From the NCBI GenBank assembly GCA_030849805.1, contig JASANZ010002236.1:25403-89402 (forward strand): a DNA stretch of 64,000 nt. The letters are read 5' to 3'. Below are positions 28,241 to 41,000 of the stretch, piece after piece. The notes below the pieces were generated by a model. The model worked only from the letters and a program-made list of their open reading frames with translations. It ran no database searches and had not been told where the DNA came from. Source of the DNA: Sergeia podlipaevii. Lineage: Eukaryota; Euglenozoa; Kinetoplastea; Trypanosomatida; Trypanosomatidae. Every line of letters begins with the position of its first letter. Within the stretch, counting starts at the first letter, position 1. A program made the position numbers and the translations under genes.

Positions 28241-30298
28241 CTAAAACACCAGGGGAAGTACATAGCGATACATCATCGCCAGCAAGACTGCCCACATGAA
28301 CACAGCACCAGCAAAGGTGCCACCATGCATAAAGCTCCAGCGTCGCTTCGCGTCCCTGTGCCACTCACCAAAGAGCATAATGTTGAACAGGAGCTTCAGC
28401 ACACCCCAGTGAATATCCTCCACCTCCACGATGTCAGCACTGCTGCTGTTGGCGCCGCCGACGTCTGCTGAGCCGTCAATGGACAGAGTAATAGTGGGGC
28501 GAGAATGCGAAGGCAACGGTGGCGCTGTTGCAGGTGACTGAGTGGCCTCTTCTCCAGATGACTGCGCTTCTGCACGATGTGAGGGCAGCGACGCAGTCGC
28601 TGGTGCCATTGTGGCGGAGGCTAAGAAGCGGGAGCCGATGCCGCACACTTCCAGAACGAATCCAACAAACGAAAAGGAGTTGTGGTGCCGTAGGAAGGCG
28701 TCAGAGGAGTTGCCGCTGCCATCGGGGCTACCGCGAAACACCTTGATGGTGGCCTGCAAGTTGCGATTGAAGAAGCGCGCCGTCTCACTGTCCAAGAGAG
28801 CATAACTCCGCTCCTCCTCCTCGCCACTGCTATTGCCGTTGCTGCTGCTGATCCCACTGTCCTCACGGTCAGCTGAGTCAAAGCCAGCTAGGGTGAACTC
28901 CTGTAGTCGTGACCAAAGTACGGAGGCTGCGTTTTTGCTAGAGCTGGACACCACAGCGGCGGCAAGAGGAAGTGACCGACGCCCGCCACGGCCTTCCATG
29001 AGCAAAGGCTTCAGGTCCCACACACGTACGCACTTGGTGTGCGCGTGGCCAGGTGTGCTCCTCATAGCCCCGGTCCCCGATGTGGTGCGTCGCGTCTTGT
29101 TCCTTTTAGTTGTGGTAGTGCGGCGCTGCAGCGTAGATATACACGAGGTAGAAGACGCAAGGGCAGCAGTGACCTCATTGACGGTAAAGTTGCTGCAATT
29201 CCTGTTCATCATCGTGGGAGAGCCGCACCCGCTCCGAGAAGTCATATCCGTGCCGCTCGCACTACCCGCCCGGCCACCCCCTTCCTCTTCCTCATAGCCG
29301 TAGTCGCTGTCTGGAGATGTGGTGTCGTGAGGCAGCACGCTGTCAAGTACATTTGCAAGGAGCTCCTCACGGACGTAGTAGGCAGACTCAAAAGTGTAGA
29401 GCTTCGTCCCCTCTGCGTTGCTCAGCGCCACATGGCCAGCAAGTGGAAGCATCCAGGACACCACAGGAGTGGGGAAGAAAAATACGCAGCAACCAAATTG
29501 CTCCAGACGGCCCTCGTTTCGGTTTGAAGACGCACACGATGTGGAGACACCTTGACTGGCGCCAGAGATAAGAGGATTGCTCGTAACGGACGGACTGCTC
29601 TTTGTGACACTCAGACATGCCACACTGCTCCCGCTGCTGCCCAAGTACACAGGGGTAGGGAGAGTCACCTCAGAGTCTATGCCCCCCGTTGCCCCGTCTG
29701 TGGCGGTGCTACTCGTACTCATGGCATTGTTCAGTGTCTGTGCAGAAAGCGCCAACGGGGAACACTTTACGTCAGCAGCCGTGGGAGATGGCGTTGAGTG
29801 ACTATCCCTTCTTCCTTCCCGGCCCTCATCACACTTGATAAAATCACCAGCAATCCCGGGGGGAACGGCGGCAGAAAGAGCCGCTGACCTCAGCGGCGAT
29901 GCAGCCGAGCAGCTCTCGCTTTCCACCTCTTCCTCCTGCGACATACTGGAGCCCGCCTCATCGTCTGCGTCCAACGCATCTTCGTCCTTCTCCATATCGT
30001 GAGAACGATAGTGCACTTGATGGGAGCGATGCTTGTCAGTGCCACCCTCGCGCGATGCGCCGCCGTCTATGTCTTTCCTGCTTTTATTTGCGGCTAACCG
30101 CACGCTGTCGTCGCCACCACTAGTGCTGGCAGTGCTGCTAGAAGAGGGGACGATGAGGTTAGAGCCTATCCTCCTGTGCTGCGGTGGGACGCGCACCCCC
30201 GCCTCCACACCGTCCTCGCTCGTAGAAAGCGATGAGGACGATGGGGATGAGGATAACATCGCTCGGCTTGGCCCTGCACTTGCGGATGTGGCAAGCAT
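28241..30298 (-). CDS. RTE1/TMEM222-like membrane protein with large insertions
   Basis: A 685-residue protein. Residues 1-270 are low-complexity (Ser, Asp, Glu, Thr). The ordered core begins near 278 with CCVFFFPTPVVSWMLPLAGH, then HVALSNAEG and TFESAYYVREE, matching the first half of the RTE1/TMEM222 (DUF778) domain. A tail segment (residues about 634-685) with WGVLKLLFNIMLFGEW and a final membrane helix (AVFMWAVLLAMMYRYVLPL) fits its C-terminal half. Between them are Ser-rich insertions and an ordered piece (RSYALLDSETARFFNRNLQ). Family members are about 200 residues and act at ER/Golgi membranes (RTE1 regulates ethylene receptors in plants), so this form is unusually expanded. The first ATG is at 30298; a GTG 13 codons upstream is not needed. 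The stop is TAG. Confidence 0.68.
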   Translation of the reverse strand: MLATSASAGPSRAMLSSSPSSSSLSTSEDGVEAGVRVPPQHRRIGSNLIVPSSSSTASTSGGDDSVRLAANKSRKDIDGGASREGGTDKHRSHQVHYRSHDMEKDEDALDADDEAGSSMSQEEEVESESCSAASPLRSAALSAAVPPGIAGDFIKCDEGREGRRDSHSTPSPTAADVKCSPLALSAQTLNNAMSTSSTATDGATGGIDSEVTLPTPVYLGSSGSSVACLSVTKSSPSVTSNPLISGASQGVSTSCASSNRNEGRLEQFGCCVFFFPTPVVSWMLPLAGHVALSNAEGTKLYTFESAYYVREELLANVLDSVLPHDTTSPDSDYGYEEEEGGGRAGSASGTDMTSRSGCGSPTMMNRNCSNFTVNEVTAALASSTSCISTLQRRTTTTKRNKTRRTTSGTGAMRSTPGHAHTKCVRVWDLKPLLMEGRGGRRSLPLAAAVVSSSSKNAASVLWSRLQEFTLAGFDSADREDSGISSSNGNSSGEEEERSYALLDSETARFFNRNLQATIKVFRGSPDGSGNSSDAFLRHHNSFSFVGFVLEVCGIGSRFLASATMAPATASLPSHRAEAQSSGEEATQSPATAPPLPSHSRPTITLSIDGSADVGGANSSSADIVEVEDIHWGVLKLLFNIMLFGEWHRDAKRRWSFMHGGTFAGAVFMWAVLLAMMYRYVLPLVF

Positions 30299-32060
30299 AG
30301 TACAAAGTAAAGAAAATAATGAAGATAAAGGCAGCACGCCTTTTATGTTTAAATCAACAACAGCAGCAACAGCAAGAGATTGTCGCGTCGGAATGTAGTA
30401 AGAGTGTGCCGTACGAAGCAGTCGCAGTGTTCAAACTCCTATTTACGAAGACTTCCTGTTATTTTATTTTCGTTGCTACTGGCTATTCTAGTTCCGGCAA
30501 TGCCCAATTATTTTGGTGTGTTTGGAGTTGCTGTAAATATATATATGCTGACAATTTGAAGGTGTGTCAACACTGTTACGAAACCAATACGTGCTATTTC
30601 CTTTTCTTTTTATATCTCTCTCACAAACTTTTCTGAAGCCAAGTGACTATGGCTTAAATAAGACGTAAAAGAGCTCTACACCTTCAAAGAAGCGAGTTTT
30701 TTTTGGTCCGTACAAGAAAAATAAATATAAATATTGAGATACAACAATGAAATGCAGTGACGGAAGCCTTCACTGATGTGATGGAACAAGTGTGTAGGTA
30801 GGTAAAGAAATCCACGTAAGTGAGTATTTCTCCCCTCCCCCACAAAGAAAAAAAAAAGAAATTGGCACTCTCAGTAATGGTACCCAAATGCTAAAACAAA
30901 AGAAAAAAAAAAGATGAGAAGAAAAGAATCATTAGCAATACGGAAAAAAAAAGTGGAGAGACGCATATCTTGCACCTTCACGTTTACTTTTTCTTTCCTC
31001 AAGTCTCTCAAGGGAAAAAGCTCATACCGATGCTGCTCATGGCGGGATGCTATGTCTACGTGAGAAGAGACACCGCATGGGATAATTTTCTGCTAGCAGG
31101 TAGCATTACCCTCATCGTGTTTTGCTTTCAACTGCAAAAAAAGTGCAAAGGGAAAGATACATATATAGAAAGAGACTTGTGATTGTTGTTGTTTATAGTG
31201 GATCACCACGTTGCATGAGTATTGAAACAGCCGGTCAAAAAAAAACACATACAAAAAAAAAAACGAACAGAAAAAAAGCAGCACAAGAGAAAAATAAATA
31301 GATAAAACTGAAGAAAAGGGTATATTTACATCATCAACTATTTGTTGTATAGCTTTTCTAAATAAAAGTTCAGTGCGTACGAAGGAAAAAAAAAAGAAAG
31401 ATGAAGACAAAGAAAAGAGTATCCATAACGATTAACTTCTGCAATTCCATATTCTTTCTTTTTGCCTTTCAAATGCGCGCATTCCCCATCTCTCCTGCAC
31501 GCTTTAAGCAAACTCCTTATACAAGGAAAAGAAAAAAATAGATAGATAAAAAGAATACTAAGTCTCCGCTCACCAACGGTCCTTCACCCTTACGTGCAGT
31601 ATGCAGTGTTACAGCTAGCATACTAGGAAAGGAAACGAATATCTTAAAGAAAAAAAAATGCGTAGTATCAAAAAGAAATAGTATACATACTCTGGCATCA
31701 CTACAGAAGCATTAATCTGCTTTGATAGCAAGAAGAAAAAAAAGCTCCAAATACTACTGACGAGTCACTTAATGATTTAAAAAGAAAACGCATGAAAACA
31801 TAAAGCAACCAGGATTCTGGCTAACGTACGCATTTTGTCAGCTGCTGTGCCAGGTCTAAGAAGGGGGAAAAGATCATCTATTTGCGTTCTCATGCATCCC
31901 TTCTCCATCCACCGAGTCGCTCTCATTCCTTCAGTAATGCACACATGTCCATTGCTCAAGCAAAGCACACTACACTTACTCACCTACATAAAAACTAGGC
32001 ATCCTCATTATTCTCCCTCTCAACAACAACATATATATTTCAAAGCAATTCCTGCTTCAC
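30299..32060. promoter_or_regulatory. Intergenic gap, 1.8 kb
   Basis: No gene is seen. The probable acceptor for the RTE1-like gene is the AG at about 30342 after a CTGTTGTTG-type tract. The rest is A-rich with several A8-A11 runs, and it includes the 3' UTR of the giant PAS gene near 32060. Small open frames at 30970-31182 (+) and 31093-31410 (-) show no coding character. Confidence 0.45.
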
Positions 32061-35000
32061 CTAGATGCTGCAAAAGTGCGCCACAAACTCATACTCAGAC
32101 GTGTTGGAGGTAAGTTTGAGATTGTGTAGCACCAACTCCACTCGCACCACGTTCGTCGGTCTCAAGTCGCTGTGAATCGTATGCGATGAGCCGGAAGCAG
32201 GTATGCCGTAGTAGTTGGCGAGTACAATCTGTGGGGTCTCAATTAACTCAGACTGCCCAGTGCGCCGAAACACCTCCATGTTCTCCATTATCTTTTGCCC
32301 CTTCTCTTCGCTGAACAGAAGGCCATTGATGTTACGCCCCACCACAGCCGACGCAGGCAGACCAAACAGCTCCTCTGCAACGCTGGAAAATAGGCCAATG
32401 ACACCAGTCGAACTCAGCACGACTGCGGCATGGAAAGAGGAGTCGAGAGCCTTCTGAACAGTACGCATTTGCATGTCCAACCCCTTTTCCGTGATGGTTG
32501 GATGCATCTCCACCAGCAGCATCGAGCCTGCCTCAGAGCCGTCAAGGCTTTCCGTCACCTCTGAGATATCACGAGCACTCACCTCAAACTTGAAAATATC
32601 CGCTTCCTCCCCTTCGCGATGGTAAGTCATCCCAGTGAACACGGTGGGCTCAGAGGTGTGAGAGACACCACTGCGGGCCGTGGCTGCAATATTGTGCAGC
32701 GTCGACAAAAAGAACGTCTCAGTGAGGTCGCTTGGGGCGGGTATGGCTGCACTGGCGGCTGCAGGAGCTGCTGCTTCTGTCGCTGCTGCAGAGAAGTGCA
32801 TCTTGGGACCCTCTACAAGCGAATCCACATGATTGCCCACCATCGTCAAGTGCACAGGGCTCTTGAAGAGCTTGTGTGCAGCCTCGTTCGCGTACTGAAT
32901 AAAGCCATCATATGACACCAGCATCATCGCCTCCCTGCTGAGGCCCATCATGGAGAAGGCGGTCTGGCTCATTTGCTTGTCTATAGGCTTCGGCAGACGC
33001 GTGTCAACAATGACGGAGAAGAGCGACCCGCCAGGACGTACAATGCAACGGAACTCGCCGCCAACGCGCATGAGGGCGTCGCGCTTATCACGGAACGTGA
33101 GGACTGTGTGCCGCTCCACTGGCGTAGGCTGGCCTTGTCTCACCGCCTCTTGCGCTTTTGCAATAAACTGAGCAAGTCGCACGTCGCCAACTGGGACAAA
33201 GAGACTGTAAAGGCGACCAACGAGGTCCTCCCTGATGTATCCCAAAGTGGAAAGGAATAAACGTGAGCACTCAAGGAAGCGACCGTCCAGGTCAACTTCG
33301 ACGCAGCCAACGTGCGCGTAATCTTGGATTTGTGCCTCACGGCTTCGGTACGCTGCGGCGGCAATTTCGTCAGTGCCATTCCAAATGTGAAGCACGCCTT
33401 CGGGCTCATCCCCTGCTGAGCTGCCGGGCACTGCGATAACAGTCACATTGGTTACGATCGTCTTTCCGTCCCTGCGAGTCCACGGCACACTAGCAACGTG
33501 GAAGAGGTCGCTCTCTCCAATGTTCAAGAAGGACGTGCGCCTACTGGACTGGTAGTCGTCATCATCCTCATTGAATGTGTGTGAAGGATCGCTGCTATGA
33601 ATAGCCCCCTCCTGCACCATGTGGAAGGCTTCCACCAGCGTGCTAAGCAACTTCTTGTTGGGGGACGCGTTCTCCCGGTCCTTGTCCACGCCTTCCTCGA
33701 GAGTATCCACGAGAGCATTCCCTGCAGTCGCTCTGTCACCGTATCTATCCATGTCAGGCTTTAAAAGGTCGCCCAGAGCGTGCGATACCATCTCCTGCTC
33801 TGTATACTGAAACAGCTCCTCTGCAGCCGCATTGCATCTCATTACAACCCCGTGCACGTTCACCACAACGATAGAAGAAAGGGAGGCGTTAAAGAGCTGC
33901 AACATCTCCTTCGTCTCGCTCTGGACAAGAAGGGACTGATCAATGGGCTCAATATACGCAAAGTAGCGAGGCATCTTGCTGCGGTACGGCACAATGGCGC
34001 GAATGCGCACGCTGGCTTTGAAAGTGGTGCCGTCACCGCAGGTAATGATCACTCGCTCCTGCACAGACTTCTGTAGCTGCCGCTGCTGCTGCTGCTGCTT
34101 CTCGTTGTAGGTCATGTTCTCTGCAAAGAAGTTGGCCGTCTGCGTCTCCCCCCGTGGCCTCTGCGCATCACCGTCATCGTTATCTTGGCCCCTTTCTTTA
34201 TCCAGTGCCAGCGGGGTGGCCCTCAGAATACGAATGCTCTTCCCCAGAATCTCCAATTGTGGCAGGCGCAGCAGCCTTTCCGCAGCGCCGGTGTACTCCT
34301 CCACAACGCCTTCGTGGTTAGTGCCAATGATAGCAATGGGGGCATCCTTGAGAAGTGCCGTGTTCAGCGCATCCTCAGCGACTGCCTCGAATTCGCTATC
34401 CACCACCCGCAAGTTGGCAATAAAGTGCGGAATACCTTGACCGTCCTTTGACTCTCTCACGTGTAAATCGACCTGAAAGAGACGGCCGCCCTTGTGGCGC
34501 GCAGTCATGATCTGTGCCTTACCAGTCGTTAAAGTGCGCACACCAGTGGCGAGGTAACGCTGCAGGTACTGCATAATGGCACTCGCCGATTTTGGTTCAA
34601 AGATCATGTCGATGTGCTTGCCAACAATCTCCGCATTGGTGAACCCAAACGTCTCCTCCGCGCTTGCACTGAACTCCTTCACCCGGCAGTGGTCATCTAC
34701 GATAATGAACACAGAAGGAGAAAGGGACACCGCTGCGGACTGCTTCTGAATCTCAATAGCGCTGGAGAAGTGCGCACTGAGGTTGCGCAGGTATACAATG
34801 ACGCCGAGTTCTTCCTCTTGTGCGCCGCTGTGGCGCTGTGTTTCGGTCACTACCGCCGCACTTAAGAGACTTCCCGCGGTGGGGCTGCTTTCGGCATGCA
34901 GGAGGTTGCGAGGGGCAAGCGCGATAGACACTTCATAGAGCACGACATTACCATTCTTGTGCTGGGCAGAAAGCCGACGCGTCACGCGCGCAAGGTTCCC

Positions 35001-38000
35001 AGATGGACAAAAAGAGAGTGTTTTGTGACTGATCTTCTGAGGCACCGACTGTGTGTGTCCCGTGCCGCTGTACTGTGCCTCCTTGAGCTCCGTGAGAGCT
35101 TGCTTGAGCCATCGATCTTGGGAAGCCACAGAGGTGGTCTTGTCACTAGCGAGGATGCTGTGGGGAAGCAAGTTGTAGATGGACCTGCCTGCTAGAGACT
35201 CGTCTTCATAGCCAAGCTCCTGCTTCAGCACATCGCTGCAGCGCAAAATGACGCCGTCCAGATCAAGCTCCGCCATGGCAGCGTTGTCCAAATTTGTGAC
35301 GATACGGCGCACGTCCTGTGCCTGCCTCAGCGCCTGGCGCTCATTAACGTTACACATAAAGGCCACATACTCTAAGGTATCGCCGCGGCGCACATCCTTC
35401 ACGTAAATCATCATATTGAAGATGAGGCCGTTCTTACAGCGCGCGGCCTGCACACGTGGGTGGCCAATCATTTGGCGCATCCCCGTCTTTTCAAAGGAGC
35501 GCAAGTAACCATCGTGCAAAGCGCCAACCTCAGGCTGCATGAGCATGCGTATATTGTGCCCCACCACCTCCGAGGAGTCATAGCCAAAGAAAGCTTCCGC
35601 GGATGGAGAGAACTCCTTGATGATACCAGAGGAAGTAACAATAATAAGCGGAACTGGAGCAAGTGAGGTCATCGCTCGGCAGATGCTGTGGTGTACGGCA
35701 AGATTAATCTCGGAAGTGCAGTCGCGCAGCCCGGCAACGAGAAAGGGTTCGCTGCCGTTCGTATGAATGTCCTTAATAGATATGCCCACAGGGAACTCAA
35801 AGCCTGTGCGGGTACGCCCAGTAAGAACCACCTCACGGTGGAGCAGACTAGCCTTCTTCTCCACCTTCCTGCCCTTTGCCACGGCATCGAGACACTTGCG
35901 GAAGTTGTCGAGGTAAAGATCATGGTTCTTGCCGTACTTATCCGGCATCAGCACACTGACATTGATACCAATAAACTCCTCGCGTGTGTACCCAAACTGC
36001 TTGCACGCAGAGTCAGAGCACGCAAGCACGATGCCATCAAGAGTCGAGATCACAACAGGAATTGTTGTCACAGCCATGAGTGCATCGTTCCAATGGTTCG
36101 TCTCTAGTAGACGCAGATCGTCAGTGGTGTCACGGATATACGCAAGGAATAAGCGTCTGTTGGACTGGGTTACCTCTGTCACCCGCACTTCCACGTCAAA
36201 GACACTATTGCCCTCAATCGTGTGGGCAAGCCCCTTCAGACTCCGACCAAGCCAATTGGTGAGGCCAGACTTTCGGTACTCGTCAAGAATCACCTGAAGG
36301 GGATTTGTACGGTATACAGCACGAGCGGTGGTGGTGCCTGCGTATTCGCTGCTGTTTATCGCTGATGGCGGTACCTTGTCGTCCGTCGCCCACACTGTCG
36401 CTGAGGCATTCGCGGACGCAATATCCTCTGCGTTACTAACAAAGAAGTGATCGACGTCCTTGCCGTACATATTAGCTGCTGACGTGCGGAATGTGGACTC
36501 AGCCGCCTTGTTCATCTGTACAATGATTCCGCTGTCATCGAAGACCACCACCGGGATCGCGCCCATCACCATCGTCATGTTGCTTATCTTCCCATGCATT
36601 TCAAGAGACTGCTTGGGAGCGATGTTCTCCAGAAAGGCAAGAACGCAATCACCGACGCCTGTAATGCTAAAACCCTTAAGTGTGATGCGGGCTTGGAAAG
36701 TGGAAAAGGTGCCGTCCTTTTCACGACGGCGAGCGGAGCCTTGGACAGTGCGCTGTTCCACGGCTCGGCGAGTCGAACCAACGCGAGAGTAGTGCTTGAA
36801 GAAAACGTTGTGATGTGAGGCAAGAGGCTCCTCCATAAGAATGCTAACAGGGCGTCTATGTAGCTCAGAGTCACTATAGCCAAAAGCTCTGCAGGCGGAC
36901 TCAGAGACGAAGATGACTCGACCCTCAGAATCGGAGATGATCAGTGGGATTGGAGAGCGCATCTTCGTAATGTTACTTGCCGCTGCAATCATCTCGTAGT
37001 GCAAGCGATCTGTCATGTCCTCAATCTGGCCAATATAGTACCATCGCCCACCTTGGCGCATCTCACGTACGCTAAGAAGGATAGGGAAGACTTCGCCGTT
37101 GAAGCGCTTCGCCTTGACGTAGCGTGATGAATCAATCATCGTCTTCTTCCCTGTACGCAGGTACCGCTCGAGATACTGATCATGCACGTCAGCTTCGGCA
37201 CGAGGCATAAGGATATTCACCTTGCGGCCAATGACCTCATCCGCCGAGCACTTGAAAGTAATTTCGCATGCCTTGTTGAACTTCATAATCACGCCGCGAC
37301 GATCAATGACAACGACTGGAATTGTCGAGGCTTCCGAGAGGGCAATGGACAAGCTGGCATTGCGCTCAAATTCAAGGTCGTCTTGACGATTGTGAACAAC
37401 GCCAACGAAGGAGATGCCCTTTTCAGTGCGCACCTCCTGCAACTGAAGCTGGGCGGGAAGGAGTGAGCCATCCTTACGCTTGACACGCACTAGCCGAGAG
37501 GTTCCCATAACTGTCTTGACACCCGTCGTCAAGTACTTCTGTATGTAGCTATTGTGCTCCGCGGCAATGTTGTCGGGCATCAAGATGCCCACGTTCTGAC
37601 CAACTGCCTCGGCGCGAGTCCACTGGAATACCTCCTCAGCAGCCTTGCAGTAGTGGCGTATAATTCCGTGAGAGTCAACGGTGATAGTAGGAAGTACATT
37701 ATACTCCCTCGCAGCAATGTCAATCTCAGCCACATTCGCGTCCTGAATGGTTCTGCCACTTGCGAGGTACTCTGCAATGGCGGGAATGCTCTTGCGGATC
37801 TCCAGAGGAATCATGCGCAGCATGACCTGTGTACCCTCCTCCTCCTTCATGAGGCGACGTGAAGCCACAAAAAGAAGATACCACGACATAAGGAAAAACG
37901 CTAAAATCGTAATACATAGCACAAAAATAAACACTGCGAAGGAGGTGTCGCGTGTATCACGTGTGTTTTGAGTCATCGTAGCAGTAGTCGCCTGCATCGT

Positions 38001-41000
38001 TTTAGAGAGGGTAAAGATTTGCTGGTAGAGCAGAGCCTCTTGATCTTGGCGTGAACTTGCGTCCATCACCACCATCTCCATCACCCGCTGCTGCCAGCGC
38101 CGCTGAGAGGCATCAATCAAGCCGCCAAACGCGAGCAGGGACTGCTGGTTTTCCATGCTAACAACAGACGTGTTGATCGCGGAATGCTCATCGTAGCGTT
38201 GGGATGTGACCTTCAAAGGACCAAATATGGCGTCTGCGAGGTTGGTCATAAACTTGAGGTTGTTCATGCGGTAGTATTTCTCCGATGACGCCAGGGTTGC
38301 CCCGGCGAAGCTCAAGGCCGTCTCAGTAAACCATGGAGAGCGCTCAGAGTTCTGAATGCTGATGGCGGACTGCAGCAGCTGCACGCCACGAAGTGTTGCA
38401 ATGTTCATCATGTCTTCCTCCTTTCGAGAAAGCTCGTACGAGACGATCAAAGCGATGAAGAGAATGGTAATCACAAGAGAAAATATAACGAGAACCAGCA
38501 CAGTGGTCTTGACAAGCCTTCGGAACGACTTGTCTGCGAAGTCTTCAGAGGCGAGAGCGGCATTGTTTGTGGTTTGTATGCCGGCCTTCATGTGATATTC
38601 GTCCATCAAGTCCATCGCGAGTCCAAAGATGATAAAGAGGTTCACTGCAACGACCACAAAGGCAGCCACAGCGGCAGACAAAGTTAAGGGCTGCTGCATG
38701 TTGAAGCGGGCATCCGAGAGATCACGCTGGCTCTGAGCGTAGCTTGCAAGCGTTGCGAGAAGAGTATTGCGGCCATTCAAGTAGCGCGAAGATCGGAGAG
38801 GGCCAAATGCGAGGGATCTACTAAGATCCCACTGCTCCGGCGAAGTCAACACATTCATGTCGTGCTGCCTGTTGCTGTAAAGAAGCTGAGTGGTGCCTTC
38901 GTACTGCAGCTGAAGTCTGTAGCCAAATGTCTCATCAGCAATATTCCATTTGAGGTCGGCCAGGTGTTCCAGCGCGCATATATCTGGGTTGAAGTTGTTG
39001 AACTTGCATCCGAGAGTGACGATGATAGAATCAAGGAAGGAGCAGAACTCAAACTGGTTGTATGCGTTAGTGAGCTGACTAAGATAACCGCTTCCCATCG
39101 CGTTGAACAGTTTCACCCACACAGCGTCCAACGCAACAAAGCCCGTATACTCAAAATCAACTGCGCCAAGGGGCACACCAGCAAAGGCAGCTTGCTTGGA
39201 GTCCTCGCGTGCCGCATTCGAAGTGGTATAGATGCCTTCAATAACGTCGTATCGCGCCACGGTGTCCTTGTACGGCCCCTCCTGTGGTAGCGTGTCCTTG
39301 AATAGAATAGCTGCCGCAACAAGAGTGAAGATGGAAAGCAATAAGCACACGATAACGCTGACAATGAGGGTGCTATTCTTTGGAAATAAAATGCGAGACT
39401 CAATAATGTGAATCAAACAAGCAACAACCAGCACTACTGCAAAGGCCAGAAGAGCCTTCTTGATAGGTGCATCTTGTTCTACCTTGCGGTCGAGGCGCTC
39501 TCCTTCCTCGCTTTGAATGGTGTTCTTGGAGAGCAAGAAGCTTCTCTGCATGTTCGCCTTCAGATACGAGTAGTATGGCGAAGCGATGATGTTGCGAGCC
39601 AGTGTTTCCATAGTTTGAGGGGGCTCCTTCATGTCGATGGCCTTGCCTCTCGGAAGCGCCATGGAAGGATCAAAGACCATGTGCTCGTACGGGGTAGGAA
39701 GAAAGAGTTCGCGAGTCCATGAGATACTGCTGAGAGCAGAACAATCCACAATTTGAGCGCTCGCACATCCCAAAACAGCGGCGGAAAGAGATTGCAGATA
39801 CGTCTTTGTGAAGTAGTTGCGGAAGGTTGCGTAATTTGAGGTCAACTTGGCAGACGCAAAACCATCCACAATACTGGTCATCTCAACATCCGTGACCCGC
39901 ATGTCCTCAAGCGTGACAAGAAGTGTGTCCATCGTTTCCTTGGACGGATAGAAGGCCACACCCTCCGCGGCATCCAGCATGTCAGTGAGCATGAAGGCGC
40001 ACTTTTGAATAGAGTGAATAAAAGGAATCTGCAAAGAGGCATCTGAATCGAGAAGGAGAAAACGGCGAATGGCCAGCACACCAACGACAACGCCGATAAC
40101 GAGACATGAAAGGGGGATAAGCACACGAAAGACCCTATATAGCAGTCGCGACGTAGTAGACGATTTGATGAGGTCGTCCACGCGGTGGTCGTCTTCGTGA
40201 CGCCTGTTTTTTGCATCCGCACCACTAGCAACCGCCTCACGATGTCTGATTAGACTTTCTTCCACCTCAATATCATCGATCTGACGCTGGAATTCCATAC
40301 GCTCTTCTGGAAGCATCTCGCGAGGCTTGAACGAGTCCTTGGAGTACGGTGCCTCGTACTCACCTTGCGCAAATCTAAGCCGACCCACATCAGCAACGGT
40401 AGAATTCCTCGAAAGAAGAGCAAATTTGCCTTCAAGGTGGGCATCATCCTCCTCCATAATGGAAGTTGGGTCAGCGAGAGAAGGAGAGATGCTGTTGTTG
40501 GTGATGGTATTGCTTGCATTGCCAGCAGGGTTGTTGCCTAGCGACGTGCCCGGCGGCGCCTTTGCAATAGGAGGTCCCGACTGCATCGTCAACGCTTCAT
40601 CGGCCTCCTCCGGTGCACTGCTCGCCTTTAGCCCACGCTCCACAAGCATACTTTCAAAGATTTCATCTGGATCGTCAAATGCGTCAATACGATCAGATAT
40701 TTTCTTTACCATGGGCTGTAATGCGGTATCCGGGATAAGCCGGAACAACCCCAGCGCAGACAGACGAGAACCACTGATGCACGCGAGATAGTAGCGGAAA
40801 GCCAAAAAGCAGATGGAAATGAAGGCCAAGGAGAGAAAAAAGAGGGCTATCACAGTGAACTCAGACATGAGTATTTGATGGTTAGACTCGTAGAGAAAGC
40901 CGTCAATGGAAGCGTTGTAAGCAGCAATGGCACCTGTAAGCTCATTCGATGAAAGCACCGCAAAGGTGTTGCTGCGCGCGTTAGAGGTAGTCTGGGACTG

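Noticed and set aside
36760..36790. TCGAACC-type B-box resembling a tRNA
   Set aside because: It lies inside the PAS gene coding sequence and no cloverleaf can be formed around it.
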